From Deltaproteobacteria bacterium (GTDB lineage: Bacteria > Desulfobacterota > Desulfobacteria > Desulfobacterales > C00003060), in contig QMMN01000001.1 in NCBI GenBank assembly GCA_003647275.1, positions 1 to 64,000 of the forward strand: a stretch of 64,000 bases of DNA, read 5' to 3'. The notes below the pieces were generated by a model. That model was not told the DNA's origin and ran no database searches. It worked only from the letters and a program-made list of their open reading frames with translations. This document shows, piece after piece, positions 27,517 through 35,768 of the stretch; the stretch's first letter is position 1; the number at the start of each line of letters is the position of its first letter. Made by a program: the position numbers and the translations under genes.

Positions 27517-27636
27517 AGGGCAAAATTTGCCCTGTGATGGTGTCATGTTTTGCCACATCTTGTCGTCAATCTCTTGACATTGTAGACCCAGGTAAGGATG
27601 CTATGACATTGCAAAATATTATGTAACGCCCAAGCT

Positions 27637-27653
27637 TTGGCACCAGGCTTGCA
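27637..27653 (+). promoter_or_regulatory. sigma-54 (RpoN) promoter of the receiver-HisKA gene
   Basis: TTGGCAC-N5-TTGCA matches the sigma-54 consensus at both the -24 GG and -12 GC positions with correct spacing. Transcription would start near 27664, giving a leader of about 140 bases. Upstream, TGACATTG occurs twice as a direct repeat (27575-27582 and 27604-27611), a possible activator site. Confidence 0.7.
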
Positions 27654-27801
27654 TGGGAAGTACGATAAAACCTAGTCCCAAAACCATTTTAGGCTGCCTG
27701 GAAACGAATATCCCGGGCCTTGTTTGGAATCTAAGAAAAGGAGATCAGGTGTTCCCCAGACATGAGGGAAATAGGCCTGTCTCAGCATTAAGAAGTCTGT
27801 A

Positions 27802-28407
27802 ATGAGAAGCCTTATCCTGGATGATGACAAAGCGGTATGTGAGTTTATTGCGTCGGTCCTGGAGGAATCGGGGGTGACCTATGAAATATTCCTGGATCCT
27901 TTACAGGCCCTTGAATCCATGAATGGTAGCGAGTACGATTTTGCCTTTATTGATATTGGATTACCTAACATGAATGGGCTTGAATTTTCCAAACGCTTTA
28001 AGGAAAGGTACCCCGAATCTGACATTGTATTTATCACGGGATACGGAGACTATGACAAAGCTGTTCAAGCCATCAAGGTCGGAGCCTATGATTTTTTAAA
28101 AAAGGCGTTCAAACGCTTAGACATCAGCATGTGTGTGGCCCGTCTTATAGAAAAGAGACGGCTGTATCAGGCTCAGAAACGCAAGCAAGTACTTGATTTT
28201 GCAAATCAAGTGTCTCTTCAGTTGATGCATGAATTGAGAAATCCCCTCACCGCCATCGGGGGATTTTCAAGGCTTGCATACACCAAAGACTGCCCAGAAG
28301 ACCAGTTGAAGGAATACGCAAGAGTGATCTTTGATCAAACCGTGAGGCTCGAAAAAGTTTTCAACAAAGTCCTGCAACACTTGAAAGCCGGTGTAGAGCA
28401 ATTATAA
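27802..28407 (+). CDS. receiver domain plus HisKA domain without ATPase domain
   Basis: A 201-residue soluble protein. Residues 1-120 are a receiver domain (D-D-D at 8-10, phospho-acceptor Asp near 52, the conserved Thr replaced within I-T-G-Y, Lys near 103). Residues 130-195 are a HisKA dimerisation domain with the intact phospho-acceptor box M-H-E-L-R-N-P-L-T-A-I-G-G. No ATP-binding domain follows. It could be a phosphotransfer intermediate phosphorylated by another kinase. A good sigma-54 promoter lies upstream, and an HU-like gene follows. Confidence 0.85.
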   Translation: MRSLILDDDKAVCEFIASVLEESGVTYEIFLDPLQALESMNGSEYDFAFIDIGLPNMNGLEFSKRFKERYPESDIVFITGYGDYDKAVQAIKVGAYDFLKKAFKRLDISMCVARLIEKRRLYQAQKRKQVLDFANQVSLQLMHELRNPLTAIGGFSRLAYTKDCPEDQLKEYARVIFDQTVRLEKVFNKVLQHLKAGVEQL

Positions 28408-28530
28408 GCTCATATGATACACGACGGGGGAACAAGAGGGGTCTTCGTGTAAAACCTTTACGATGCCCTAGGTCAATGTGGAAGCCTGATTTGTTTCCAC
28501 TTAAACCTTTCAGGTGAGGAGCAAGAGATA

Positions 28531-28812
28531 ATGAATAAGGCAGAACTGGTAGAAACTTTAAGGAAGAAAACCGGTCTCAGACGAGTCAAGGCCGAGCAGG
28601 TAGTCAAATGCTTCTTTGGTCAAATAGCTGATGCCCTTGCACGGGGTGAGAGGGTGGAGATACGTGGATTATGCTCCTTCCATGTAAAGCAATACAGGTC
28701 ATATACTGGCAGAAACCCAAAGACCGGGGAAGCTATCTGGGTGAAACCGAAAAAGCTTCCCTTTTTCAGGTGTGGCAAGGAACTTAGAGAGAGGGTCGAT
28801 TATTCTCAATAA
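28531..28812 (+). CDS. HU/IHF-family DNA-bending protein
   Basis: A 93-residue nucleoid protein. The opening M-N-K-A-E-L-V-E-T-L, the V-E-I-R-G-L-C-S-F-H-V turn and the arm R-N-P-K-T-G-E-A-I-W-V are family hallmarks. The usual G-F-G in the turn is G-L-C here, and an extra Cys lies near the end. Such proteins can help bring sigma-54 activators to promoters, which suits this region. A ribosome site (AGGAG) precedes the ATG. Confidence 0.93.
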   Translation: MNKAELVETLRKKTGLRRVKAEQVVKCFFGQIADALARGERVEIRGLCSFHVKQYRSYTGRNPKTGEAIWVKPKKLPFFRCGKELRERVDYSQ

Positions 28813-28840
28813 ACCGGTATATACTTCTTATTCTCTTCCT

Positions 28841-30199
28841 TCATTGTTCGAACTTAAAGCCTTTCTCAGTAAAGAGCTTCAAGCAGGCATCCACCACCTC
28901 AGGATCATAAAGGATACCCCTGTTTTTTGAAATTTCCTCCAAGGCCTTATCTATACCGTGAGCCGGTCGGTAAGGTCGATGAGAGGCCATCGCCTCCACA
29001 ACATCCGCCACAGCCAGGATCTTTGCTTCCAGGAGAACCTCGTCACCGTAAAGTCCCTGAGGATATCCAGAACCACCGATCCTTTCGTGATGTTGAAGCA
29101 CGATTTCGGCAACCGGCCATGGAAAGTCTATCATCTTCAATATGTCATAACCGACCTGGGGATGAGTCTTTATCAGGCTGTATTCGATCTCGGTTAACTG
29201 GGTCGGCTTACTAAGGATCTCTGCAGGGACGGATATCTTGCCTAAATCATGAATAATCCCTGCCATGCGGATGCCATCAATCTGGTCCTGTGAAAGGCCC
29301 ATCTCTTTTGCTATGGCACGGGCAAGATTGGCCACGCGTCGTTGGTGCCCGGCTGTATAGGGGTCTCTCGTCTCCACTGTCAATGCCATGGCCTGGATCG
29401 TCGCTCCCATGGCTCTTCGCAGATTCTCCAGGCTTCGTTTCAGTTTTTCCTCGTTGCGCTTTTTTGCGGTGACGTCTCTGATGATGCCCTGGTATCCAAT
29501 AACTCTGTCATCTTTATCCCTTCTCAGCGTAGCGGTAATGAGCGTATGTAATATCGTGCCGTCCTTTTTCCTTAGATCAACTGGATAATCTTTTAGGAAG
29601 CCCTGTCTTTGAATTCTCGACATGAATTCTAGGCTGTCAGAAGGATTTGCGTAGAGTGAATCTATTTTAGTCGGCAACTCTTCTTTTTTCGCGTATCCAA
29701 AGAGTTCGACCGCAGCCGAATTGATATCAATAAAATACCCATCCTTGGAGCATATACAGACCGCATCTATAGAACTCTCAAAAAGGGAACGATACTTCGC
29801 CTCACTTTCACGAAGCGCCTTGTCAGCACGCTGGCGCCTGGCAATCGTTTCTTCTTCAATTTGAAAGATGTCCCAGAATAAACGGGCGGCCACGTGGTCC
29901 ATTACACTAACGTGGTCGGGTCTGGTTCGATAGATATCATTGGCGACCTCATTGCGACCTGTTAGTTCGACGATCATATGGAGATCTTTAAGTTTGTAAA
30001 GGTCCCGGTAGTCTTGTGTTGTATAAATCCCCTTCTCCCGGGCGTAACAATAACCCACAGCCTGGGGATTGGTATCTGCGACCCCTATGAGCTTCATATG
30101 AAGCTGGCTGAGCTTTTCAGCAAAAATCATATCCATGATGGCCTTGCAGCTAGGGCCACCCCCCACGATGGCTACGTTAATAACATGATGCTGTTCCAT
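28841..30199 (-). CDS. Rossmann-PAS-HD-GYP signalling protein
   Basis: A 452-residue protein in three parts. Residues 8-125 are a Rossmann-like domain ([11 protein letters not shown], then V-A-D-T-N-P and V-E-L-T-G-R) resembling dinucleotide-binding oxidoreductases. A PAS domain follows (about 140-250). Then comes an HD-GYP cyclic-di-GMP phosphodiesterase domain with H-D-L-G-K-I, H-H-E-R and G-S-G-Y-P. The N-terminal domain is closely similar to that of the kinase at 53444. Ligand inference: NAD(H) or a similar cofactor. All HD-GYP metal motifs look intact. Confidence 0.88.
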   Translation of the reverse strand: MEQHHVINVAIVGGGPSCKAIMDMIFAEKLSQLHMKLIGVADTNPQAVGYCYAREKGIYTTQDYRDLYKLKDLHMIVELTGRNEVANDIYRTRPDHVSVMDHVAARLFWDIFQIEEETIARRQRADKALRESEAKYRSLFESSIDAVCICSKDGYFIDINSAAVELFGYAKKEELPTKIDSLYANPSDSLEFMSRIQRQGFLKDYPVDLRKKDGTILHTLITATLRRDKDDRVIGYQGIIRDVTAKKRNEEKLKRSLENLRRAMGATIQAMALTVETRDPYTAGHQRRVANLARAIAKEMGLSQDQIDGIRMAGIIHDLGKISVPAEILSKPTQLTEIEYSLIKTHPQVGYDILKMIDFPWPVAEIVLQHHERIGGSGYPQGLYGDEVLLEAKILAVADVVEAMASHRPYRPAHGIDKALEEISKNRGILYDPEVVDACLKLFTEKGFKFEQ

Positions 30200-30364
30200 C
30201 GGTTACACCTTTTTCCACCCTATTCATTAGAGAAGCGTCGACCTTCATACCCAAAAGGCGTGAGAAATGGTTTGTCCAGCCATGAACGCATCATTCCAGT
30301 ATCTGGTCAAAAACACCCCTTGGATGGAACTAATCTTTAATTATCTTTAATTAAACGAGCAAAA

Positions 30365-30393
30365 ATTGTACCACACAGTTGAATACAGCACAA
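30365..30393 (-). promoter_or_regulatory. candidate extended -10 promoter of the HD-GYP gene; description of the 30200-31053 gap
   Basis: On the minus strand TTGTGC, 17 bases, then TG-G-TACAAT, an extended -10 element, about 165 bases before the HD-GYP ATG. The rest of the 854-base gap is AT-rich and holds a short hairpin AAGGACA/TGTCCTT (30630-30657), the AACAGGCTGTT-type repeat near 30692 and the MITE-like element. Confidence 0.4.
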
Positions 30394-30733
30394 AACTAAC
30401 TTTCAATAAGGGAAAATAGCGCATGCAGGAAACCAGGCATAAAGAACCCGGAAAGACAAAAAAACGAAAAGACGAAGGTATGCAGATGGGCTAACATTTT
30501 GATTTACGATGCAATATATAGTTTTTCTTCTTGACAAACATACAATATATTGATTAAGTTTCAATCAAGAACAAGGTTAAAGATATGTTTCCAAAGGTTG
30601 ATTTAAAAAGGGCGGGCGTCAAAAAATTAAAGGACAAGCATCAAGAAAGATGTCCTTGTGTTACTAATGAGAGCAAATAGTTTACATGTAGACAGGCTGT
30701 TGCCCAAATAGCTGAGCAGCCAACTTTTTGAGA

Positions 30734-30951
30734 GCCGTCAGGGGAGATCTTTTTTTGAGATCAGGTCACTGATATGACCTGACAGGCCCCACAACGGCAC
30801 CATATTTTGCGTACGGTCTGACCCATTTACAAATCGGCTGGTCGCTTGTATGCCACATTGACGTGTGCCTAGTTCATAAGATCGACGCCATTTGCCACCA
30901 ACAAGCAGGATGAGATTTGACCTGACTCCAAAAAAGATCTCCCCTGACGGC
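30734..30951. mobile_element. MITE-like element with 33-bp terminal inverted repeats
   Basis: The left end (30734-30767) and right end (30919-30951) are near-perfect inverted repeats (GCCGTCAGGGGAGATC, then a T-run, then TCAGGTC), enclosing about 150 bp. Next to the left arm TCAGGTCA-CTGATA-TGACCTGA makes an inner 8-bp hairpin. No transposase gene. A 74-codon minus-strand frame crosses it, but nothing indicates a protein. Confidence 0.65.
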
Positions 30952-31053
30952 TTTTTTTGCAAACAATAATTATGTGGCCTCTTTGGCAGAGATTACCCTG
31001 GCACGATTTTGATAAGAAATGGAATATGTTAAAGAATATAAGAAAGACGGGGT

Positions 31054-31806
31054 ATGTTACCTGTCATGAATATAACCAACGTTTTCAATGCCTGTCAGGT
31101 ACTATTTGGCCCTGAAGTCCAGATTTCAATTGATTTTTTGAGAGCTCTTGAACCATCGGGACTTAAATCTGCTTATAGGCGAAAAGCCTTTGAGACCCAC
31201 CCGGACAGGGCAACCGTACTCGGAGAAAGTGAAGCGGAAATGAATAGACGCTTCAAAGAGGTCATCCAGGCCTATCAGGTTCTGAGCCCGGTCATAAAAG
31301 GCGACAGAAAAATTGTTCTAAGTGATGAAATAGGTATTCAAAGAAAAAACAGAGGAACAAATGCAAGGGAAAAAAGGGAGAAAGGGTTTACTGATCATTT
31401 TTTCAAGGGCTATCTTCCAAAGCGGAAACTGATGATCGGCCAATTCTTATATTACTCTGGCTTTATTTCATGGAAAACCCTTATTGAGGCAATCATCTGG
31501 CAGAGAAAGCAACGTCCACTCATTGGTCAGATAGCTCGGCAGTGGGGGTTTTTGTCGTCGTATGACGTACAAAGAATTCTGCTACAGCGAAGTTATAAGG
31601 AAAAATTCGGCGAATATGCCTTGCGCAAGGGATATATCACCCCTTTTCAGCTGATGGCCCTAATAGGCAAACAACGCAGGCTTCAACGCCCCATAGGAGA
31701 GTACTTTATAGAACGGGGCATCCTTTCCCCCAGGGAGATGGACAAAATGATCGAAAGGGTGCGGGTTCACAATATTCACAATATAAGAGCTTTTTGGACA
31801 AAATAA
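31054..31806 (+). CDS. J-domain protein with MshEN-like C-terminal repeats
   Basis: A 250-residue soluble protein. Residues about 30-80 resemble a DnaJ domain (Y-R-R-K-A-F-E-T-H-P-D-R-A, with the H-P-D motif needed to stimulate DnaK). The C-terminal half has three repeats of the type I-G-Q-F-L-x-x-S-G-F-I-x-x-x-x-L, like the N-terminal domain of type II secretion and type IV pilus ATPases, some of which bind cyclic di-GMP. It may link a chaperone to secretion or signalling. It is upstream of an MFS gene. Confidence 0.7.
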   Translation: MLPVMNITNVFNACQVLFGPEVQISIDFLRALEPSGLKSAYRRKAFETHPDRATVLGESEAEMNRRFKEVIQAYQVLSPVIKGDRKIVLSDEIGIQRKNRGTNAREKREKGFTDHFFKGYLPKRKLMIGQFLYYSGFISWKTLIEAIIWQRKQRPLIGQIARQWGFLSSYDVQRILLQRSYKEKFGEYALRKGYITPFQLMALIGKQRRLQRPIGEYFIERGILSPREMDKMIERVRVHNIHNIRAFWTK

Positions 31807-31900
31807 GCTCTGGAGTGTTTCCCCGAACCCTTTGTTGTATTATTTTTTTAACCCTTCTTGTTTTTCTTGCCTGATATTATTAGCCCCTAACCCCAATACC

Positions 31901-33103
31901 ATGTCTGCATCACGAGGCGCTGAGAACAGGTTTTCGGCCAAGTTCCAGACGGGACAGGTGCTGACCATTGCCAGTGGCCACTTTATCCACGATGTGTTTA
32001 CCAGCTTTCTCGCCCCGTGGCTCCCCCTTCTCATCAAGAAGCTCAGCCTTTCACTAACCTTAGCAGGCTCTTTCACTGTATTCTTGCGTATTCCCTCGAT
32101 ATTTAACCCGGTCATTGGCATAATAGCAGATCGCCTCGATATGCGATATATGGTGATTGCTGCGCCAGCGGTGACAGCCGTATGCATGAGCCTCATCGGC
32201 CTTGCACCCAGCTATGGGGTGGTGTGCGTGTTGCTTTTTATAGCCGGGTTAAGCGCTGCTGTATTTCACGTACCAGGGCCTGTGATGATTGCACGGGTTT
32301 CCGGCTCTCAGGTCGGAAAAGGGATGAGCTTCTTTATGGCGGCCGGTGAATTCGCCAGAACGGTTGGCCCGCTGGTAGCCGTGGCCGTCGTCTCGCTCTG
32401 GGGGTTTGCAGGGGGGTACCCCGTAATGATCGTTGGGCTGGTTGCCTCGAGCTTGCTGTACTGGCGACTCCGGCATGCCACGATCCATTGCGAAAGAAGA
32501 CATCACAGCTCTATAGTCAAGACCTGGCGGGCCATGCAACACATACTGATTCCTCTGACCTGCCTGGTGGTGGCCCGCGCCTTGATGGTCGCCTCCCTCA
32601 GCGCCTTCTTGCCGACCTTTATCGTAGCTGAAGGCCGAAGCCTGTGGTTTGGAGGCATGGCCCTGGCCCTGCTTGAGTTTGCCGGGGTGATAGGCACCAT
32701 GGTTTCCGGCACCTTGAGTGATCGGCTGGGACGCCGGTTTGTGCTTTTTGCGGCCATGACCGCCTCCCCTATCCTCATGCTCATGTTCGTGATGGCCCCG
32801 GTCTGGGCGGTCTTTCCTGTTCTGCTGCTGCTCGGATGCAACGTATTTGCTACAGGGCCGGTCATGCTCGCCATTGTGCAGGATCATGCCCACGGGATGC
32901 GGGCAACCGCCAACGGGATTTATATGGGCATTAATTTTTTGGTGGTATCAGGTGTAACCATACTTGTGGGCTGGATAGGAGATCTACTGGGCCTTCGGGC
33001 GGCTTTTGCCTGGGGCGCAGTTTTGGCCCTACTCGGGCTTCCGGTTATCTATTTCCTTCCCCGTCACGCAGGCGATTCGGTAGGTACAAGCTTAACTGAA
33101 TAA
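31901..33103 (+). CDS. MFS transporter (fosmidomycin-resistance-like)
   Basis: About 400 residues with twelve hydrophobic helices. The loop G-I-I-A-D-R-L-D-M-R-Y after helix 2 and G-T-L-S-D-R-L-G-R-R in the second half are the paired MFS signatures, and the early H-F-I-H-D-V-F-T-S-F is seen in Fsr-type exporters. The ATG at 31901 is chosen; a TTG at 31832 would add 23 residues without homology. The substrate is unknown. The redox operon starts 138 bases downstream. Confidence 0.88.
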   Translation: MSASRGAENRFSAKFQTGQVLTIASGHFIHDVFTSFLAPWLPLLIKKLSLSLTLAGSFTVFLRIPSIFNPVIGIIADRLDMRYMVIAAPAVTAVCMSLIGLAPSYGVVCVLLFIAGLSAAVFHVPGPVMIARVSGSQVGKGMSFFMAAGEFARTVGPLVAVAVVSLWGFAGGYPVMIVGLVASSLLYWRLRHATIHCERRHHSSIVKTWRAMQHILIPLTCLVVARALMVASLSAFLPTFIVAEGRSLWFGGMALALLEFAGVIGTMVSGTLSDRLGRRFVLFAAMTASPILMLMFVMAPVWAVFPVLLLLGCNVFATGPVMLAIVQDHAHGMRATANGIYMGINFLVVSGVTILVGWIGDLLGLRAAFAWGAVLALLGLPVIYFLPRHAGDSVGTSLTE

Positions 33104-33108
33104 ATTCC

Positions 33109-33137
33109 TTGACAAAATGTTGTGTTATATTTAGAAG
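33109..33137 (+). promoter_or_regulatory. candidate promoter of the hdr operon
   Basis: TTGACA at 33109-33114 with a poor -10 (TAGAAG at 17 bases). The 12-mer CTTGACAAAATG also occurs upstream of the NuoG-HdrA gene (60938-60949). A small inverted repeat TTTAG-AAGG-CTAAA follows. Confidence 0.3.
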
Positions 33138-33241
33138 GCTAAATTTACGGCAAAAAATTCCCATCAACCCAGAACATGTGGCCAATATCAAGAGATCCTG
33201 TATCTAACCGATGGCCAAGCTTTTAGAGATGTTTCGCGAAC

Positions 33242-33805
33242 ATGCCAGCCCAAGAGCCCATTAAAGTCGACCCCGGTTTTTCCAGGACCGTTGAAACGCT
33301 GACGAAGCTCAACCTGGACGCCTGTTTTCAGTGTAGGAAATGCACAAACGGGTGTCCTGTCACCTTTGCCATGGATATTTATCCGGACCAGGTGATTCGT
33401 CTGGTGATTTTGGGTCAAAAAGAACGGGTTTTAAGGTGCAGCACCATATGGGTTTGTTCTGCCTGCGAGACGTGTACCACGCGGTGTCCTAACGAGGTGG
33501 ACATTGCAGCCACTATGGATGCCTTAAAAGAGATGGCTGTAAAAGCAGGTGTTCAATGCCCACAGCCTAAGACATATGCTTTTCACAAGGCCTTCCTTGA
33601 AGATATCAAGAGGCGAGGCCGGATGTTTGAAGGACGGTTAATGCAGTCATATCTTTTCAAAAGCGGGGAATTCTATAAAAAGCTTGTCGATGGCACGATT
33701 AAAGAGGATATTAGCCTCGGCTTGAACATGTTCAAAAAAGGCCGACTGCCCCTTCTACCTAAAGGGATCAAGGGCAAGAAAGAGATTAAAGAGATTTTGC
33801 GATAA
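33242..33805 (+). CDS. hdrC: HdrC-like iron-sulfur protein
   Basis: A 187-residue soluble electron carrier with two [4Fe-4S] motifs: C28-x2-C31-x2-C34-x3-C38-P and C72-x2-C75-x2-C78-x3-C82-P. This matches subunit C of heterodisulfide reductase-type complexes, which passes electrons from HdrA to the HdrB active site. The start is fixed by an in-frame stop 18 bases upstream; no ribosome site is evident. First gene of a five-gene operon with hdrB, a short hdrA, nuoE and nuoF-gltD. Confidence 0.92.
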   Translation: MPAQEPIKVDPGFSRTVETLTKLNLDACFQCRKCTNGCPVTFAMDIYPDQVIRLVILGQKERVLRCSTIWVCSACETCTTRCPNEVDIAATMDALKEMAVKAGVQCPQPKTYAFHKAFLEDIKRRGRMFEGRLMQSYLFKSGEFYKKLVDGTIKEDISLGLNMFKKGRLPLLPKGIKGKKEIKEILR

Positions 33806-33869
33806 GGGCTTTATAATCGTTCTGGGAGTAAAGAAAACCCGGAATAATCTACAATTACAGGTTCTTTGC

Positions 33870-34736
33870 ATGAAAGTCAGCTATTATCCAGGTTGTTCTC
33901 TAGAGGCTTCGGCAAGGGATTATCAAGAGTCGATTGAAGGGGTATGCAGGCGACTTGAGATGGAGCTCGCCGAGCTTGAAGACTGGAACTGCTGTGGGGC
34001 TACGGCCGCCCACAGTCTGAACCATCGCGCCTCCATCGAACTGCCGGCTCGAAACTTGGTGATCGCCGAAAAAGCGGGCAACGATTTGGTGGTCCCTTGC
34101 CCAATGTGTTTCAACCGCCTCAAGGTAGCCGAAAAGGCCCTTTTGAACGAGGAAACCGGACGCTACAGGTACACCATAGAGGGGAAGACGAAGATCTGGG
34201 ACCTGGCCGACTTCATGGCCCAGGACAAGGTCCTGGACCTGATTGAATCAAAGGTGACCAACCCCATAAAGGGTATAAAGGCCGTCTGCTATTACGGGTG
34301 TATGTCGAGCCGACCTCCCAAGATCACGGATGTTGAAAATTACGAAAATCCCGTAAGCATGGACAAGATTCTCAAACGGCTGGGGGCGGAGCCCATAGAC
34401 TGGGCTTATAAGACCGACTGTTGTGGCGCCAGCCATGTGGTTGACCGGCCTGACATGGTCTTTAAGATGGTGGGAAAACTTTACGAGCGAGCCCTGGATG
34501 TAGGGGCCAATTGCATCGTGGTCTCCTGCCAGATGTGCCAAGCCAATCTGGATATCTACCAGGATAAAATTGGCAAACAAATGGGGATGACGGTTGATCT
34601 GCCGATTATCTATTTTACCGAACTCATCGGCCTTGCCATGAAAGAACGAGAAGTGGAAAGCTGGCTAGCACGCCATTTTGTGGATCCCTTGACATTTTTG
34701 AGCAAGCAAAACCTCCTTCCAAGGCTCTGGGGATAG
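33870..34736 (+). CDS. hdrB: HdrB-like catalytic subunit with two CCG domains
   Basis: A 288-residue protein with duplicated cysteine-rich CCG motifs: C9, C41-C42-G and P-C-P-M-C in the first half, and Y-Y-G-C, D-C-C-G-A and S-C-Q-M-C in the second. These bind the noncubane [4Fe-4S] clusters that cleave disulfides in methanogen HdrB. In non-methanogens the substrate is a different thiol or disulfide, or a protein such as DsrC, and is unknown here. It follows hdrC by 64 bases and precedes the short hdrA by three. Confidence 0.92.
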   Translation: MKVSYYPGCSLEASARDYQESIEGVCRRLEMELAELEDWNCCGATAAHSLNHRASIELPARNLVIAEKAGNDLVVPCPMCFNRLKVAEKALLNEETGRYRYTIEGKTKIWDLADFMAQDKVLDLIESKVTNPIKGIKAVCYYGCMSSRPPKITDVENYENPVSMDKILKRLGAEPIDWAYKTDCCGASHVVDRPDMVFKMVGKLYERALDVGANCIVVSCQMCQANLDIYQDKIGKQMGMTVDLPIIYFTELIGLAMKEREVESWLARHFVDPLTFLSKQNLLPRLWG

Positions 34737-34739
34737 ACA

Positions 34740-35240
34740 GTGGAAACAACAAATACGACACAAATAGAAGGAACCACCAAGCCGAATGGAAAGGTCGGGG
34801 CCGTGGTGATCGTAGGCGGCGGGATCGCCGGCATGCAAGCGGCTCTTGATGTGGCCAATTCCGGGTTCAAGGTTTATCTGGTGGAAAAGAATCCCAGTAT
34901 TGGCGGCAACATGGCCCAACTCGACAAGACCTTCCCTACCAATGACTGCTCCACGTGTATGATATCACCCAAATTGATCGAGGTGGCCAAACACCCCAAC
35001 ATCGAGATACTTTCTCATTCTGAGATTCACGGGATTACGGGTGAACCCGGAAATTTCAAGGTAAAAGTCAAGAAGAAGGCCAGATATGTAGATGAATCGA
35101 TCTGCACGGGATGCGGGACTTGCGTTGATAATTGTCCGGTTCAATACAGGCCCTATTTTGAACAGAGCGCCGATGAAAAGATCGAAGCACAACGAAAAGG
35201 AAAAGAGGAGTCACAAAGCACAAATGGAACAGGCGAATGA
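34740..35240 (+). CDS. short HdrA-like flavoprotein (N-terminal half only)
   Basis: Only 166 residues, against roughly 350-1000 in full HdrA proteins. The FAD-binding G-G-G-I-A-G motif is at residues 26-31, the L-V-E-K-x-x-S-I-G-G-N-M-A-Q stretch at 48-60, C70-x2-C73, and one [4Fe-4S] motif C122-x2-C125-x2-C128-x3-C132-P. The similarity ends directly after this cluster and a lysine-, serine- and threonine-rich tail follows. GTG start with GGGGAT upstream. Its end overlaps nuoE. It may supply the FAD half of a split HdrA; see the NuoG-HdrA gene at 61172. Confidence 0.82.
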   Translation: METTNTTQIEGTTKPNGKVGAVVIVGGGIAGMQAALDVANSGFKVYLVEKNPSIGGNMAQLDKTFPTNDCSTCMISPKLIEVAKHPNIEILSHSEIHGITGEPGNFKVKVKKKARYVDESICTGCGTCVDNCPVQYRPYFEQSADEKIEAQRKGKEESQSTNGTGE

Positions 35241-35697
35241 TGTTGATTTGATGAAGCTGGACACGCTCATTGAGGAAAAGTTTGACAACAATCCGGAAGC
35301 CTTGGTTATGGTCCTCCAGGAAGTGAACGCCGAGTATAACTATGTGCCGCAGGGAGCTTTGCAGTACGTGGCTGAAAAGCTGGATATCCCCCTTAGCAAG
35401 GTGTACAGCGTTGCCACTTTTTATAAGGCCTTTCATCTTGAACCCAGGGGCAGACACATTATTAGTCAGTGCGTGGGTACAGCATGTCATGTCCGGGGGG
35501 CTATGAGGATTAAAGGAAAACTGGAGAAGTCCCTTTCCATAAAAGAAGGTGAGAACACCAAAGACATGAAATATACTTTTGAGACCGTAAGATGCATTGG
35601 CTGTTGCAGCTTGGGGCCTGTGATCAAAATAGACGACGACGTTTACAGCAATGTGGAACAGGATCAGGTAGACAAGATATTGGAGAAATATCAGTAA
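35224..35697 (+). CDS. nuoE: NuoE-like [2Fe-2S] subunit
   Basis: A 157-residue thioredoxin-fold ferredoxin like NuoE and the HoxE/HydC subunits of NADH-linked complexes. The four cluster cysteines lie in S-Q-C-V-G-T-A-C-H-V and R-C-I-G-C-C-S-L-G-P, and Y-N-Y-V-P-Q-G-A-L and V-A-T-F-Y are family hallmarks. ATG 35224 overlaps the short hdrA by 17 bases; the frame is open further upstream but without homology. It pairs with the NuoF-like protein encoded next. Confidence 0.9.
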   Translation: MEQANDVDLMKLDTLIEEKFDNNPEALVMVLQEVNAEYNYVPQGALQYVAEKLDIPLSKVYSVATFYKAFHLEPRGRHIISQCVGTACHVRGAMRIKGKLEKSLSIKEGENTKDMKYTFETVRCIGCCSLGPVIKIDDDVYSNVEQDQVDKILEKYQ

Positions 35698-35768
35698 TGT
35701 CAGTAGACGGTTAACCAGCCCGTTGCTTCCCACGTAAACCTGATTGTTGCTTTGTTGAAACACCTAAG

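Noticed and set aside
30738-30962. 74-codon minus-strand frame across the MITE-like element
   Set aside because: It begins and ends within the inverted repeats, has no ribosome site and no recognised domain; the nucleotide inverted repeats explain the region better.
30960-31053. Sigma-54-like TGGCACGATTTTGAT before the J-domain gene
   Set aside because: The -24 element is good, but the -12 element has GA in place of the essential GC.
31832-31900. TTG start for the MFS transporter
   Set aside because: The extra 23 residues lack family similarity and there is no ribosome site; ATG 31901 begins the conserved region.
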